Assembly (NCBI RefSeq): GCF_001665395.1
Contig: NZ_LZSG01000044.1
Location: 372,001-436,000, forward strand
From: Mycobacterium sp. 1164966.3
GTDB taxonomy: Bacteria > Actinomycetota > Actinomycetes > Mycobacteriales > Mycobacteriaceae
Direction: 5' to 3'
Length of the DNA: 64,000 nt
Of this stretch, positions 56,166-64,000 are shown one piece after another. Every line of letters starts with the position of its first letter. Positions within the stretch are counted from its first letter, which is position 1. Position numbers and translations under genes: made by a program. The notes under the pieces were generated by a model. That model was not told where the DNA came from and searched no databases. It saw only the letters and a list, made by a program, of their open reading frames with translations.

Positions 56166-56654
56166 GTGCCGCGTGCCGCGACACCGGCCCTCGCGGCGCT
56201 AGTCAAAGCCGGTGTGCCACACGAGGTGGTGAAGTTCGACCACGATCCGGGAGAAGGTTCGTTCGGCGACGAGGCGGTCCGCGCTTTGACCGACGCCTAT
56301 GACATTGCGGCCGAGCAGGTCTACAAGACACTGGTGATCGCCGGAGCCGACGGGCCAGCGGTCGCGATATTGCCGGTGTCGACGCGACTTTCGCTGAAGG
56401 CCGCCGCGGCGGCGCTAGGCCTCTCCCGGGCCACGATGGCGGCTCGCGCCGACGCACAGCGCGCGACGGGCTACGTGGTGGGCGCGGTTTCGCCGTTCGG
56501 GCAGCGCCGGCGGCTGCCCACCGTCGTCGACAGCGACGCGCTGAGCTGGGACCGGGTGTTCTGCAGCGCGGGCCGGCGCGGCTGGGACGTGGCCGTCGCA
56601 CCAGCGGATCTGATCCGGCTCACCGGCGCCGTGACCGCGCGGATTCAGACCTGA
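56166..56654 (+). CDS. Cys-tRNA(Pro)/Pro deacylase YbaK/EbsC family
   Basis: 162 residues from the GTG one base after the upstream stop. YbaK motifs: VYKTLVIAGADGPAVAILPVSTRLSLKAAAAALG with the catalytic Lys, and GYVVGAVSPFGQRRRLPTVVDSDAL with the GxxSPFG signature. It hydrolyses mischarged Cys-tRNA(Pro). In M. tuberculosis, from memory, this locus is split into two annotated pieces (Rv3224A/B); here it is intact. Confidence 0.9.
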   Translation: MPRAATPALAALVKAGVPHEVVKFDHDPGEGSFGDEAVRALTDAYDIAAEQVYKTLVIAGADGPAVAILPVSTRLSLKAAAAALGLSRATMAARADAQRATGYVVGAVSPFGQRRRLPTVVDSDALSWDRVFCSAGRRGWDVAVAPADLIRLTGAVTARIQT

Positions 56655-56802
56655 CCGGCGTCGCCGAGATCGCAAACAACAAGGCGATATCCGAGGTCCA
56701 GCTCTGTCCTGTCGAGAAGATCCGCATGCCGATCCGTGGATCGGGTTGGCGCGTCGCCGAATACGTGCCTCCGGTTCGGTCGTATAGCTCGCGGACAGTC
56801 AT
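56620..56802 (-). pseudogene. Truncated methyltransferase remnant
   Basis: 60 codons starting MTVRELYDRTGGTYSATRQPDPRIGMRIF, which resembles the N-terminus of class I SAM methyltransferases (YDRIGxxYSATRRPDPRI). The methionine-binding GxGxG region that should follow is absent; the rest (WTSDIALLFAISATPVRSESARSRRR) is unrelated. The ATG overlaps the enoyl-CoA hydratase stop as ATGA, so the start is in a natural operon position and the gene was probably cut by a deletion. Its 3' end overlaps YbaK. Confidence 0.55.
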
Positions 56803-57629
56803 CGGGTCAGCATGGCATGCACACTGTCCGCGAACGCAGCGGTGGTGAAGCAGGTGGGTTCGGCGAATTCCTCCAGCGTGAGCGCGTCCTGCCAGCGTGC
56901 ATCGGCTGCGGCACGCAGCAGCGGCTTCGTCATGGCGACCGCGTGCGCCGGCATCGCGGCCACCCGCGCGCACCACTCGTCGGCAGTCGGAAGGAGCTCG
57001 TCGTGCGCAACGACCTGCTGCACCAGCCCCAGGCGTTGGGCGGCATGGGCGTCGATGTGCTCTCCCCGCAGGTAGTAGGCGAGCGCGCCCTGGTAGCCGA
57101 GGCACCGCGTGAGCGCCCAGCTGGTGCCGACCTCCGGGATCAGACCGAGGCGGCCGAACGCGGGGACAATCACGGCGCGCTCGCTGGCGATCGTCAGATC
57201 ACAGGTCAACGCCCAAGCCAGCCCGACGCCGGCGGCGGCGCCGTTGAGCGCGGCAATGAAAATGGTGTCCGATCCGGCGATAAGCCGTGCAATACCGCCG
57301 AATTCGCGGCGAATCCATCGCCATACGTCGGCCACACCCTCCGGTTGAGTCAATCGCTCGGTGGCCGTGCGCATCATCTTCAGGTCGCCGCCGGCGCTGA
57401 AGCCCGGGTCGGCGCCGGTCAACACCACCGCGCGAACGCCGGGTTCGTCGATGAGCTTCTCGAGTGCACGTCGCAGTTGCCGAACCAGAGGAGCGGAAAG
57501 CACATTCAGCCGGTCGGGTTCGTCGAGTATCACCACCGCGCAGTCATCACGCCGGTTTACCTGGATCCGTTGCACTGCTTGCGGGTCGTCACCATCGGCG
57601 AGCATGCGGTTGTACAGCGATTCCGTCAT
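56799..57629 (-). CDS. Enoyl-CoA hydratase/isomerase family protein
   Basis: 276 residues. Crotonase fold: the first oxyanion loop is FSAGGDLKMM, the second is ALNGAAAGVGLAWALTCDLTIAS, with the Glu region FGRLGLIPEVGTSWAL carrying one of the two usual catalytic Glu. The N-terminus has a short extra segment (MTESLYNRMLADGDDPQAV). Exact reaction unknown. It overlaps the TetR gene by 4 nt upstream and the methyltransferase remnant downstream. Confidence 0.9.
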   Translation of the reverse strand: MTESLYNRMLADGDDPQAVQRIQVNRRDDCAVVILDEPDRLNVLSAPLVRQLRRALEKLIDEPGVRAVVLTGADPGFSAGGDLKMMRTATERLTQPEGVADVWRWIRREFGGIARLIAGSDTIFIAALNGAAAGVGLAWALTCDLTIASERAVIVPAFGRLGLIPEVGTSWALTRCLGYQGALAYYLRGEHIDAHAAQRLGLVQQVVAHDELLPTADEWCARVAAMPAHAVAMTKPLLRAAADARWQDALTLEEFAEPTCFTTAAFADSVHAMLTR

Positions 57630-58210
57630 CGGCGTTCCTCCTCAATAGGTTTGGCGCGCAACACCATCCATGCTGCGTCGGCGAATGCTTTGATGGCGCG
57701 GCGGGGCAGCTGCGGATCTTCCCCGGCAATCCAGTGCCGACTGAATTCCTGTGCGGGGCCAAACCACAATGCGGCGGTAATGCCAGGCCGCATCGGCTGC
57801 AACGCGCCATAGGCATGATGCGGCCGCCACCAGTCCCGGATGGCAGCGAAGAACTCACGATTACAGTCACGCAACGCGGCGCTGTCGAGGCGGTCCCCGA
57901 GCAGCAACGCCGCCTCGGCGCGATTGGCCGCCACCCACCGCAGGTGGTGCTCGACGCCGCCGCGGATACCGCCATCGGCGGTGGCATGCTTCCGCAACAT
58001 GGCCACGAACCCGGCCTGATATTCACTCATCACTTCGGCGTACACGGCCGCAGCGAGCGCCGGTTTGTCCGGAAAGTGGTGGTACAGCGCACCCACGCTC
58101 ACTTCCGCCTCACGCCGAACCTCGTCCAGCGTGGCGGCCAGTGCGCCGTCGACCGCGAACCGGCGCCGCGCGACCTCCAGCAACTTGCCCCGCGCGTCGG
58201 ACTTCGGCAC
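57626..58210 (-). CDS. TetR family regulator (probable regulator of the crotonase operon)
   Basis: 194 residues: HTH at GKLLEVARRRFAVDGALAATLDEVRREAEVSVGALYHHFPDKPALAAAVY, then a helical ligand domain. Its ATGA overlap with the enoyl-CoA hydratase gene indicates co-transcription and likely autoregulation with an acyl-CoA-type ligand (inference). Confidence 0.88.
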   Translation of the reverse strand: MPKSDARGKLLEVARRRFAVDGALAATLDEVRREAEVSVGALYHHFPDKPALAAAVYAEVMSEYQAGFVAMLRKHATADGGIRGGVEHHLRWVAANRAEAALLLGDRLDSAALRDCNREFFAAIRDWWRPHHAYGALQPMRPGITAALWFGPAQEFSRHWIAGEDPQLPRRAIKAFADAAWMVLRAKPIEEERR

Positions 58211-58262
58211 GAGTAATACTCTAGCTGAACCGAGGATTCCTCGGTAGTGTCAGGGCAAGTGA

Positions 58263-58664
58263 CTAAACCGGCGGCGGCTCGATCCGCTGCACGGTGCCGA
58301 CCCGATCAATTGACCGGTCGAACGACGCGACCCGACCAACGCCTGTGCTCTCGGCGCACGCGACCAAATAGGCTTCTGCGAAGTCAATCCGCTCGACTTC
58401 ATAAACCTCAATAGCACGCAGCAGCAGTGCCGGATCTACGCAGACGACCGAGTCGAAGGCGACGAGGGAGCGCATCGCCTGGGCTATTTGGCTGCGGGGT
58501 GCCTGGTAGAACGACTCCAACACATACACCGTCTCGGCCAGGACGAGATCAGTCAGGAGCAGTTCCTGTTCGGCTGCGAGGTACGAAGTCGCGCGGGCTG
58601 CCATCTCCGGCGGGTCGCCGGTCAGGTGCCGAACCAGGACGTTGGTATCGATGAAAGCGCTCAC
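58263..58664 (-). CDS. vapC: VapC-type PIN ribonuclease toxin
   Basis: 133 residues from the GTG MSAFIDTNVLVRHLTGDPP. PIN acidic residues: Asp in FIDTN, Glu in LAETVYVLES, Asp in ERIDFAEAYLVAC, and Asp in VASFDRSIDRV. Overlaps vapB by 4 nt (GTGA), the standard antitoxin-toxin coupling. Confidence 0.9.
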   Translation of the reverse strand: MSAFIDTNVLVRHLTGDPPEMAARATSYLAAEQELLLTDLVLAETVYVLESFYQAPRSQIAQAMRSLVAFDSVVCVDPALLLRAIEVYEVERIDFAEAYLVACAESTGVGRVASFDRSIDRVGTVQRIEPPPV

Positions 58665-58909
58665 CGTCGCGACGCAGCACGATCTGACCTGGTGCGGCGG
58701 ATGACGTCGTCCCAAATGGCGTTGCGCTTCGCTGCGGGCACCCGAACTGTGCCGGCCATAGAGAGCAAGTCCGGCGTTCGCGCGAGCAGGGCACGATCGC
58801 CTTCGACGCGGAATATCACTTCATCGCCCGCGTGAATGCCCAGCGCGTCCCGCACCGCCTTGGGGATGGTGACCTGCCCCTTTGACGTCACCGTAGCGGC
58901 AATATCCAC
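58661..58909 (-). CDS. vapB: VapB-type antitoxin (AbrB/MazE-like)
   Basis: 82 residues from a GTG. N-terminal AbrB swapped-hairpin DNA-binding domain: ATVTSKGQVTIPKAVRDALGIHAGDEVIF. A palindromic operator covers its ribosome-binding site. Cognate of the downstream vapC. Confidence 0.9.
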   Translation of the reverse strand: MDIAATVTSKGQVTIPKAVRDALGIHAGDEVIFRVEGDRALLARTPDLLSMAGTVRVPAAKRNAIWDDVIRRTRSDRAASRR

Positions 58910-58916
58910 CCTTCCT

Positions 58917-58940
58917 CCTTACTTCTAAGTTCAAGTAAGG
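58917..58940. promoter_or_regulatory. Palindromic operator of vapBC
   Basis: CCTTACTT-8 nt-AAGTAAGG, a perfect 8-bp inverted repeat that overlaps the AAGGAGG ribosome-binding site 8 nt before the vapB GTG. Expected target of VapBC autorepression. Confidence 0.65.
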
Positions 58941-58962
58941 ATAGCGCGTAGCTCGGTGACAC

Positions 58963-59048
58963 GGCGAGCAGACGCAAAATCCCCCGACACGCCGAGGTTT
59001 TCGGGGATTTTGCGTTCCCCCGCAAGCGGGAGGTGCCCCCAGCTCGCG
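58963..59048. repeat. Intergenic palindrome GCGAGCAGACGCAAAATCCCC / GGGGATTTTGCGT
   Basis: Arms 58963-58984 and 59003-59015 pair almost perfectly around GACACGCCGAGGTTTTC. A second small hairpin (CCCCCGCAAGCGGGAGG) and CAGCTCGCGC follow. Located beyond the 3' end of the ACAD gene and upstream of vapB. Possible terminator of the FadD-PhaC-PhaZ-ACAD operon. Confidence 0.7.
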
Positions 59049-59049
59049 C

Positions 59050-60321
59050 TTACACGAATGCGCTCTGCCCGGTGATGTGCCGGCCGACGATGAGGGACTG
59101 GATCTCGGCGGTTCCCTCGTAGGTCACCAGGGCTTCCATGTCGCACAGATGACGCATCACGTGGAAGTCGAGCGTGATGCCGTTGCCGCCCAATACGTCT
59201 CGGGCAAGTCGACATACATTGCGGCCCTTGACCGTGCAGTAGTACTTGGCGAGCGCGGCCATCGTCTCTTCGATCTTGCCTTCGTCGATGAGCCGGCCCA
59301 GCCGGATGCTGTAGAGCTGCATGGCGGTGAGGTCACCGAGCATCTCCACCAGCATCGACTGGATGATCTGGGTCCTGGCGATCGGCCGGCCGAACTGCTT
59401 GCGCCGCAACGCGTAGTTCAGCGCGATCTCGTAGGCGGCGACGGCGTTCCCGGTTCCGCCCCACGCGACGAAATTGCGCGTGCCGGCGAGCACCTTGCCA
59501 ATGTCCTTGAAGCTGTTGCAGTTCTGCAACCGGGCAGCTTCGGACACGCGGCAGTTGGTGAGGGTGATGTCCGCGTTCTGCACGATCCGCAGCGACATCT
59601 TGCCGCCGATCTTGGTCGCCACGTAGCCCGGATTGTCCTTCTCCACGACGAACGCCTTGACTTGGTTGTCCGCGGTGTCGCGCGCGTATACGACGATGAT
59701 GTCGCACCACACGGCGTTGCCCGGCCAACGCTTGCGGCCGTTGAGCACCCATTCGTCGCCGTGACGCTCAGCGGTGGCCTCCAGGACGACGGCGTCGGAG
59801 CCGTGCTCGGGCTCGGTCAGAGCGAAAGCGCCGATCTTTTCCAGGCGCGCCATCGCCGGCAGGTAGTGCTGCCGCTGTTCCTCGGAACCGAGGATGTTGA
59901 TCGATTGCATCGCCAACCCGACATGCACGCCGAAGAAGGTGCAGATGCTGCCGTCCACGCGGGATAGCTCGTACGTGATGAGTCCATTTGCGACCGCACT
60001 CATCCGCGTGCAGCCATAGTCGCCCAGGTTGTGGTCGCCCACGATGTTCAGCGCGGCGAGTTTGGGGATCAGCTCGAACGGAAACTCGCCGCGTTCCCAG
60101 TAGTCGTTGACGATCGGCAGGATCTCGGCCTCGCCAAACGCGCGGACCTTGGCAAAGATCTCCTTTTCCTGGTCGGTCAGCTGATCCTTCATCAAGAAAT
60201 AGTCGGTGCCCCGGGCACGGCCGATGTCCTCGCAGAGTGAGGCGGTGGCTGGATCGGCGTCCTTGGCGCCTCGCGTCTTGAACGAGGTGACTGGGTTCGG
60301 CATCTTTGAGATTGAAGTCAT
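59050..60321 (-). CDS. Acyl-CoA dehydrogenase
   Basis: 423 residues. ACAD motifs: IGAFALTEPEHGSDAV (substrate and FAD contacts), RKQFGRPIARTQIIQSMLVEML, and YEGTAEIQSLIVGRHITG with the catalytic Glu position. A long, polar N-terminus precedes the fold. Fourth gene of a tight operon; the start overlaps the upstream hydrolase stop by 4 nt. In mycobacteria such ACADs act on fatty acid or sterol side-chain CoA esters; the substrate is not determinable here. Confidence 0.92.
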   Translation of the reverse strand: MTSISKMPNPVTSFKTRGAKDADPATASLCEDIGRARGTDYFLMKDQLTDQEKEIFAKVRAFGEAEILPIVNDYWERGEFPFELIPKLAALNIVGDHNLGDYGCTRMSAVANGLITYELSRVDGSICTFFGVHVGLAMQSINILGSEEQRQHYLPAMARLEKIGAFALTEPEHGSDAVVLEATAERHGDEWVLNGRKRWPGNAVWCDIIVVYARDTADNQVKAFVVEKDNPGYVATKIGGKMSLRIVQNADITLTNCRVSEAARLQNCNSFKDIGKVLAGTRNFVAWGGTGNAVAAYEIALNYALRRKQFGRPIARTQIIQSMLVEMLGDLTAMQLYSIRLGRLIDEGKIEETMAALAKYYCTVKGRNVCRLARDVLGGNGITLDFHVMRHLCDMEALVTYEGTAEIQSLIVGRHITGQSAFV

Positions 60322-61154
60322 GGTCTTTCTCCGGGTTCAAGCAGGAACTGTTCGATGACGGGAGCTAGTTCTGGCGCGTTGTGCACCAGATCGATGTGCC
60401 CGCCGTCATGCAAATGCAGGCGGGAATGCGGGAGCAATGTGTGCATGATGTGGGCGTTGACAACCGGGATGATCGGATCGTCGGTGCCCGCCACGATCAA
60501 CGTCCGCTGTCGCACCGCCGGCAGCGCGAACAGGCTGGTCCACACCGAGCCTGCGAGCAGTTGATGCAAGTATCCGATCCGCGATCCGGCATGCAGCTGA
60601 CGCACGAACAGTCGCGCCACATCCTCGCCATGCGCTCGGACGGTGCCGCCGTACAGCTCCCCCGCAATGGACGCGGCGTAGTCCGGATCCGAGAACCTGC
60701 GCGGTGTCAGCATTTTCGCCAGAATGCGCGGCCGCGCTGGCACCATCAGCGCCCCGGTACCCGTCGCGACCAGCACCAGGCGCCGGCAGCGGCGCGGATT
60801 CTGGAACGCGAACTGCTGTGCAAGGGCACCGCCCCACGACAGCCCCAGCACGTCCACCACACCGATGTTCAGCCTGGACAGCACCCGGCCCAGAACCCAG
60901 GCAAGGTAGGGAAACCCGTAGGGCAGAACAGAAGTAGGTGAGCCTCCGGTGCCAGGCACGTCGAATCTGACTACCGTGCAACCCAATTGCTCGACTAACG
61001 GGTCGAGCACCTCGAGGCTGGCGCCGATGCCGTTGCACAGCACCAGCGGCACCCCCGCTCCCCGGTGCACGTTCACCCGGATGCGCTGTCCGCCGGCGGT
61101 GACGTAGTGCTCCTCGCCGATAGCAGATGCGGCCGCAGGGCGGGTGCGCGGCAC
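60318..61154 (-). CDS. Alpha/beta hydrolase, PHA-depolymerase-like (PhaZ/TIGR02240 type)
   Basis: 278 residues. GLSWGGALAQQF nucleophile elbow, VAGTDDPIIPV with the acidic residue, and LHDGGHIDLVHNAPEL with the catalytic His. The pattern CNGIGASLEVLDPLVEQL resembles intracellular poly(3-hydroxyalkanoate) depolymerases of pseudomonads. It follows phaC by 1 bp. It may cleave PHA or another ester; the former is suggested by context. Confidence 0.82.
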   Translation of the reverse strand: MPRTRPAAASAIGEEHYVTAGGQRIRVNVHRGAGVPLVLCNGIGASLEVLDPLVEQLGCTVVRFDVPGTGGSPTSVLPYGFPYLAWVLGRVLSRLNIGVVDVLGLSWGGALAQQFAFQNPRRCRRLVLVATGTGALMVPARPRILAKMLTPRRFSDPDYAASIAGELYGGTVRAHGEDVARLFVRQLHAGSRIGYLHQLLAGSVWTSLFALPAVRQRTLIVAGTDDPIIPVVNAHIMHTLLPHSRLHLHDGGHIDLVHNAPELAPVIEQFLLEPGERP

Positions 61155-61155
61155 C

Positions 61156-62844
61156 TCACTTCTCCATCACGTAACTGCCGGGCGCCGGACCTAGCGGCGG
61201 GAAGCCTTCCCCCCCAAGCATTTTGGGGGCATCGACCTCTGGGCCGCTGCGTTCGGCCAGCCAGCCCACATAGTCCGGCCACCAGGAGTCGGCGAATTTC
61301 TGCGCGGAGTCGAGCCACTGCTGGGGATCTTCGGCATCGACCGGCCCCGTTCGGAAGGACGCCTTTGGATTGCCGGGCGGATTGACCAACGCGGCGATGT
61401 GCCCGCTGGTGGACAGCACGTATCGGTTGTCCTTGCTGCCGAGCAAGCGCGCGCTGCGATAGGTCGCCTGCCATGGGGAAATGTGATCGGCGACCCCGCC
61501 TATCACGTAGGCATCACAGCTGATCTTGGCCAGGTCGACCGGGCTGCCCAGCATGCTGACCTCGCCCCCAGGGACCAGCGAGTTCCGCAGTCCCATCAAC
61601 ACCATGTCGCGGTGCAGCGCGGCGGCCATCCGGGTGGTGTCGGCATTCCAGAACAACACATCGAACGCCGCGGGCTTGCGGCCCTGCACGTAGTTGTTCA
61701 CCACGTAACGCCACACCAGGTCGGTGGGTCGCAGCCAGGCGAACATCTCGGCCATGTCGCGTCCGTCTAGGAAACCCTTTTTGGCCGAAACCCGAATCGC
61801 GGCCTGCGCGGCGCGATCACTCATCGCGGCGGCGGCGAAACCGGCCCGGGTCTCATCCAGCACGGTGACCGCCAGAGTGAGGCCGGCGATCCGATCGGCC
61901 TCGCCGATGTTGGCCAGGTGGGCCGCAGTCATCGCCGCCAGGATGCCGCCCGAGCAGGTGGCCAGCAGGTGCACATTATCGGTCCCACCGATCTTCTGCA
62001 CCGCGTCCATCGCTTCGACGATCGCCCCGCCGTAGGCATCGAAACCCCAATCCCGGTGACGCGCTTGAGGATTGCGCCACGACATCACGAACACCTGCTG
62101 ACCCTGTTGGACGAAGTACTCGATCATGCTGCGGCCAGGTGCGATGTCCATGATGTAGTACTTGTTGATCACTGGCGGCACCATGAGCAGCGGAATGCTG
62201 CGTACTTTGGCGGTCTGTGGGGCGTATTGAATCAACTCGAACATCGAAGTCTGCAGCACCACAGCACCTTTGGTGACGGCCACGGTCTCTCCCACCGCAA
62301 AGGCATCGGGCTCGACCATGGCCGGCACCCGCGGCTTTGAAAGCATGTCGCGGGCAAAGGCTTTCGCCCCCCGGACTGCGCTCAGACCACCGGTGTCGAT
62401 CAATGCCTTCCAGCCCAGCGGGCTGATCAGCGGGTTGTTGCTGGGTGCCAGGCCCTCGATAAAGTTGTCCACCACGAACTGCATCTTCTCGTTGTCACGC
62501 CAGTCCAGCTGGGCGTCGGCGAGCAGCCCTTCCGCGGTCTCGGCTCCGGCCAGGTAAGCCTGCATGACCCGGTGCAGCAGCGGATTCTCCTGCCATGCAG
62601 GGTCGGCGAACCGCTTGTCGGCCCGCGCCGGAGCGCGGTGCGAGTTGCCCGCCGCGATGCTGCCGAGCTCACGGGTGAGCGTGGCAGCGCGGTCGGCCAC
62701 CGCGCCAGGGTGCTGCGCGAGGTTCGCGGCGACGCGAGCCCAGGTGGCGTCGGGCATCATCCGCCTGGCGAACGGCCGGGTCGCGCTCGTGAGCAACAGG
62801 TCGAGCGGGGCGGCCAGTTCGTCTGGTCTTGTTTGAGTTGCCAT
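61156..62844 (-). CDS. phaC: Poly(3-hydroxyalkanoate) synthase family protein PhaC
   Basis: 562 residues. PhaC N-terminal domain (DKRFADPAWQENPLLHRVMQAYLAGAE) followed by the catalytic domain: Cys297 in LLATCSGGI, Asp in VIGGVADHISPW and His in STSGHIAALVNPP, as in class I/II polymerases. Sits between the AMP-ligase and the hydrolase with gaps of 2 and 1 bp. Polymer formation has rarely been shown in mycobacteria, so the true product is open. Confidence 0.9.
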   Translation of the reverse strand: MATQTRPDELAAPLDLLLTSATRPFARRMMPDATWARVAANLAQHPGAVADRAATLTRELGSIAAGNSHRAPARADKRFADPAWQENPLLHRVMQAYLAGAETAEGLLADAQLDWRDNEKMQFVVDNFIEGLAPSNNPLISPLGWKALIDTGGLSAVRGAKAFARDMLSKPRVPAMVEPDAFAVGETVAVTKGAVVLQTSMFELIQYAPQTAKVRSIPLLMVPPVINKYYIMDIAPGRSMIEYFVQQGQQVFVMSWRNPQARHRDWGFDAYGGAIVEAMDAVQKIGGTDNVHLLATCSGGILAAMTAAHLANIGEADRIAGLTLAVTVLDETRAGFAAAAMSDRAAQAAIRVSAKKGFLDGRDMAEMFAWLRPTDLVWRYVVNNYVQGRKPAAFDVLFWNADTTRMAAALHRDMVLMGLRNSLVPGGEVSMLGSPVDLAKISCDAYVIGGVADHISPWQATYRSARLLGSKDNRYVLSTSGHIAALVNPPGNPKASFRTGPVDAEDPQQWLDSAQKFADSWWPDYVGWLAERSGPEVDAPKMLGGEGFPPLGPAPGSYVMEK

Positions 62845-62846
62845 GG

Positions 62847-64000
62847 TTATCGGGTGCTTTCGGTTGTCGGAACTGTGATGTCGCGCTTTTGGACCTTTCC
62901 GGTGGGTCCCTTGGGCAGCTCGTCGACGAGCCAGACCTTGCGCGGGTACTTGTAGGCGGCCACCCGCTCCTTGACGTAATCGCGCAGCTCGTCAGGGCTA
63001 ACCGCGGCATCTTTCTTGAGCGCGACCGCGGCGCCGACTTCCTCACCGAGAGAGTCGTGCGGGATGCCGACGACGGCGGCCTCGGCCACTGCCGGATGCT
63101 CGTAGAGCACTTCCTCGATCTCGCGGGGATACACGTTGTAGCCACCGCGGATGATCATGTCCTTGGTGCGGTCGACGATGTAGAAGTAGCCATCCTCGTC
63201 GACGCGTCCGACGTCGCCGGTGTTGAGCCAGCCGTCGGCGGTGATCGTTGATTTCGTCGCTTCGGGCATATTCCAGTAGCCCTTCATGAGGTTGTGCCCG
63301 CGGATCTGAATCTCGCCCGTCTCGCCCTGGGGAACCTCAACGCCGTCCAGGTCCACCACTCGCATCTCGACGCCGTCGATCGGGGTGCCGATCGAGCCCG
63401 GTTTGCGGGGCCGGTGCGGGTGATTGAACGCGGCCGCCGGAGAACTTTCGGAGAGACCGTAGCCCTCGAGAACGGTGCAGCCAAAAGCCTTTTCGAAATC
63501 GGCGAGAACCTGGATGGGCAGCGCCGCACCACCGGAAATGCAAGTGCGCAGACTTCGCGTCGCTCCCGGGGCGGCTTCCTCGGCCACGCTGAGCAACGCC
63601 GAATACATCGTCGGCACCCCTTCGAACACCGTGACGGCGTCACGCTCGATCACCTCGAGGGCCTTGCGGGGATCGAACCGGGGTAAGAGCGTCAACGCCG
63701 CACCGGCCAGTACCGCGCCGTTGAGCCCACAGGTCAGCCCGAACACGTGAAACAGCGGCAAGCAGCCCATCACCACGTCGTCCGGCCCGGTTTCGATGAG
63801 CGTGCGGACGCCGACGTCGGCGTTGCGGCCCAGATTGCCGTGAGTGAGCATGGCGCCCTTGGGTTTTCCGGTGGTGCCGGACGTGTGCAGGATGACGGCG
63901 ACGTCGTCGTCGTCGCGTTCTACGGGGGACTCCTGGGCGGGGAGGTCGCTGATCAGCTCGGCCAGTCCGGCATCGTCGACAACCCAGCACTTGGCGCCCA
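62847..64000 (-). CDS. Fatty acid-CoA ligase (FadD-like AMP-binding enzyme), C-terminal part
   Basis: Partial, cut by the right window edge; about 384 residues visible. AMP-binding core [60 protein letters not shown] and the C-terminal Lys motif [11 protein letters not shown] with the catalytic Lys. Activates a carboxylic acid as acyl-CoA. First gene seen of the operon leading into phaC. Confidence 0.92.
   Translation of the reverse strand, partial: GAKCWVVDDAGLAELISDLPAQESPVERDDDDVAVILHTSGTTGKPKGAMLTHGNLGRNADVGVRTLIETGPDDVVMGCLPLFHVFGLTCGLNGAVLAGAALTLLPRFDPRKALEVIERDAVTVFEGVPTMYSALLSVAEEAAPGATRSLRTCISGGAALPIQVLADFEKAFGCTVLEGYGLSESSPAAAFNHPHRPRKPGSIGTPIDGVEMRVVDLDGVEVPQGETGEIQIRGHNLMKGYWNMPEATKSTITADGWLNTGDVGRVDEDGYFYIVDRTKDMIIRGGYNVYPREIEEVLYEHPAVAEAAVVGIPHDSLGEEVGAAVALKKDAAVSPDELRDYVKERVAAYKYPRKVWLVDELPKGPTGKVQKRDITVPTTESTR

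Noticed and set aside
61206-61230. Palindromic C7/GGGGG stretch near the end of phaC
   Set aside because: First read as an inserted repeat, but the encoded APKMLGGEGFPPLGPAPGSYV fits the normal PhaC C-terminus.

Overview
This window is mycobacterial chromosome, high in G+C. From about 16.3 to 56.6 kb its gene order matches, from memory, the M. tuberculosis segment Rv3193c-Rv3224: UPF0182, PDZ-Lon protein, DUF2342, ThiF-like protein, ABC1 kinase, whiB7, uvrD2, mycoredoxin, nudC, K+ channel, adnB-adnA, lipV, alkyltransferase-like protein, moeZ, DUF3152, TetR, DUF3107, ferritin-like protein, rhlE, ParA, gpm2, entC, GNAT, DAG kinase, whiB1, pdtaS, TB7.3, rshA-sigH, SDR. The species cannot be named, but gene content and repeats suggest a slow-growing or related Mycobacterium.

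Layout. 0-2.4 kb: lipid acyltransferases (PlsC-like fragment, WS/DGAT) and a DUF1345 membrane protein. 2.6-7.0 kb: a large zinc-ribbon/cyclase/AAA regulator followed with no gap by a GT1 glycosyltransferase. 7.1-8.6 kb: an unusual peroxiredoxin-DUF742 fusion and two small overlapping genes. 8.9-13.6 kb: an accessory segment with an HTH antitoxin-PIN toxin pair, a TOTE-type archaeo-eukaryotic primase/SF2 helicase and two decayed small genes; it ends at the 3' end of an initiator tRNA-fMet gene. 13.7-16.3 kb: cupin, nitroreductase and LLM flavin oxidoreductase.

16.3-56.7 kb is the conserved core. Functional groups are DNA repair (UvrD2, AdnAB, alkyltransferase-like protein), redox and thiol stress (SigH-RshA, mycoredoxin, NudC), antibiotic-stress control (WhiB7 with an uORF and hairpin leader), WhiB1 with an upstream CRP-like site, the PdtaS sensor kinase, and sulfur-carrier activation (MoeZ). 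Very small genes are present, including the 24-residue ribosomal protein bL37. Many gene pairs overlap by 4 nt.

56.8-64.0 kb: enoyl-CoA hydratase with its TetR and a truncated methyltransferase, a VapBC pair with a palindromic operator, and a tight minus-strand operon FadD-PhaC-PhaZ-like-ACAD that runs off the window.

The best candidates for new biology are the HTH/PIN/primase-helicase island, the peroxiredoxin-DUF742 fusion, a C12 tract plus a non-canonical start in pdtaS, two possible SigH starts, and a scattered family of imperfect palindromes between genes. No rRNA, CRISPR array or intact insertion sequence was seen.
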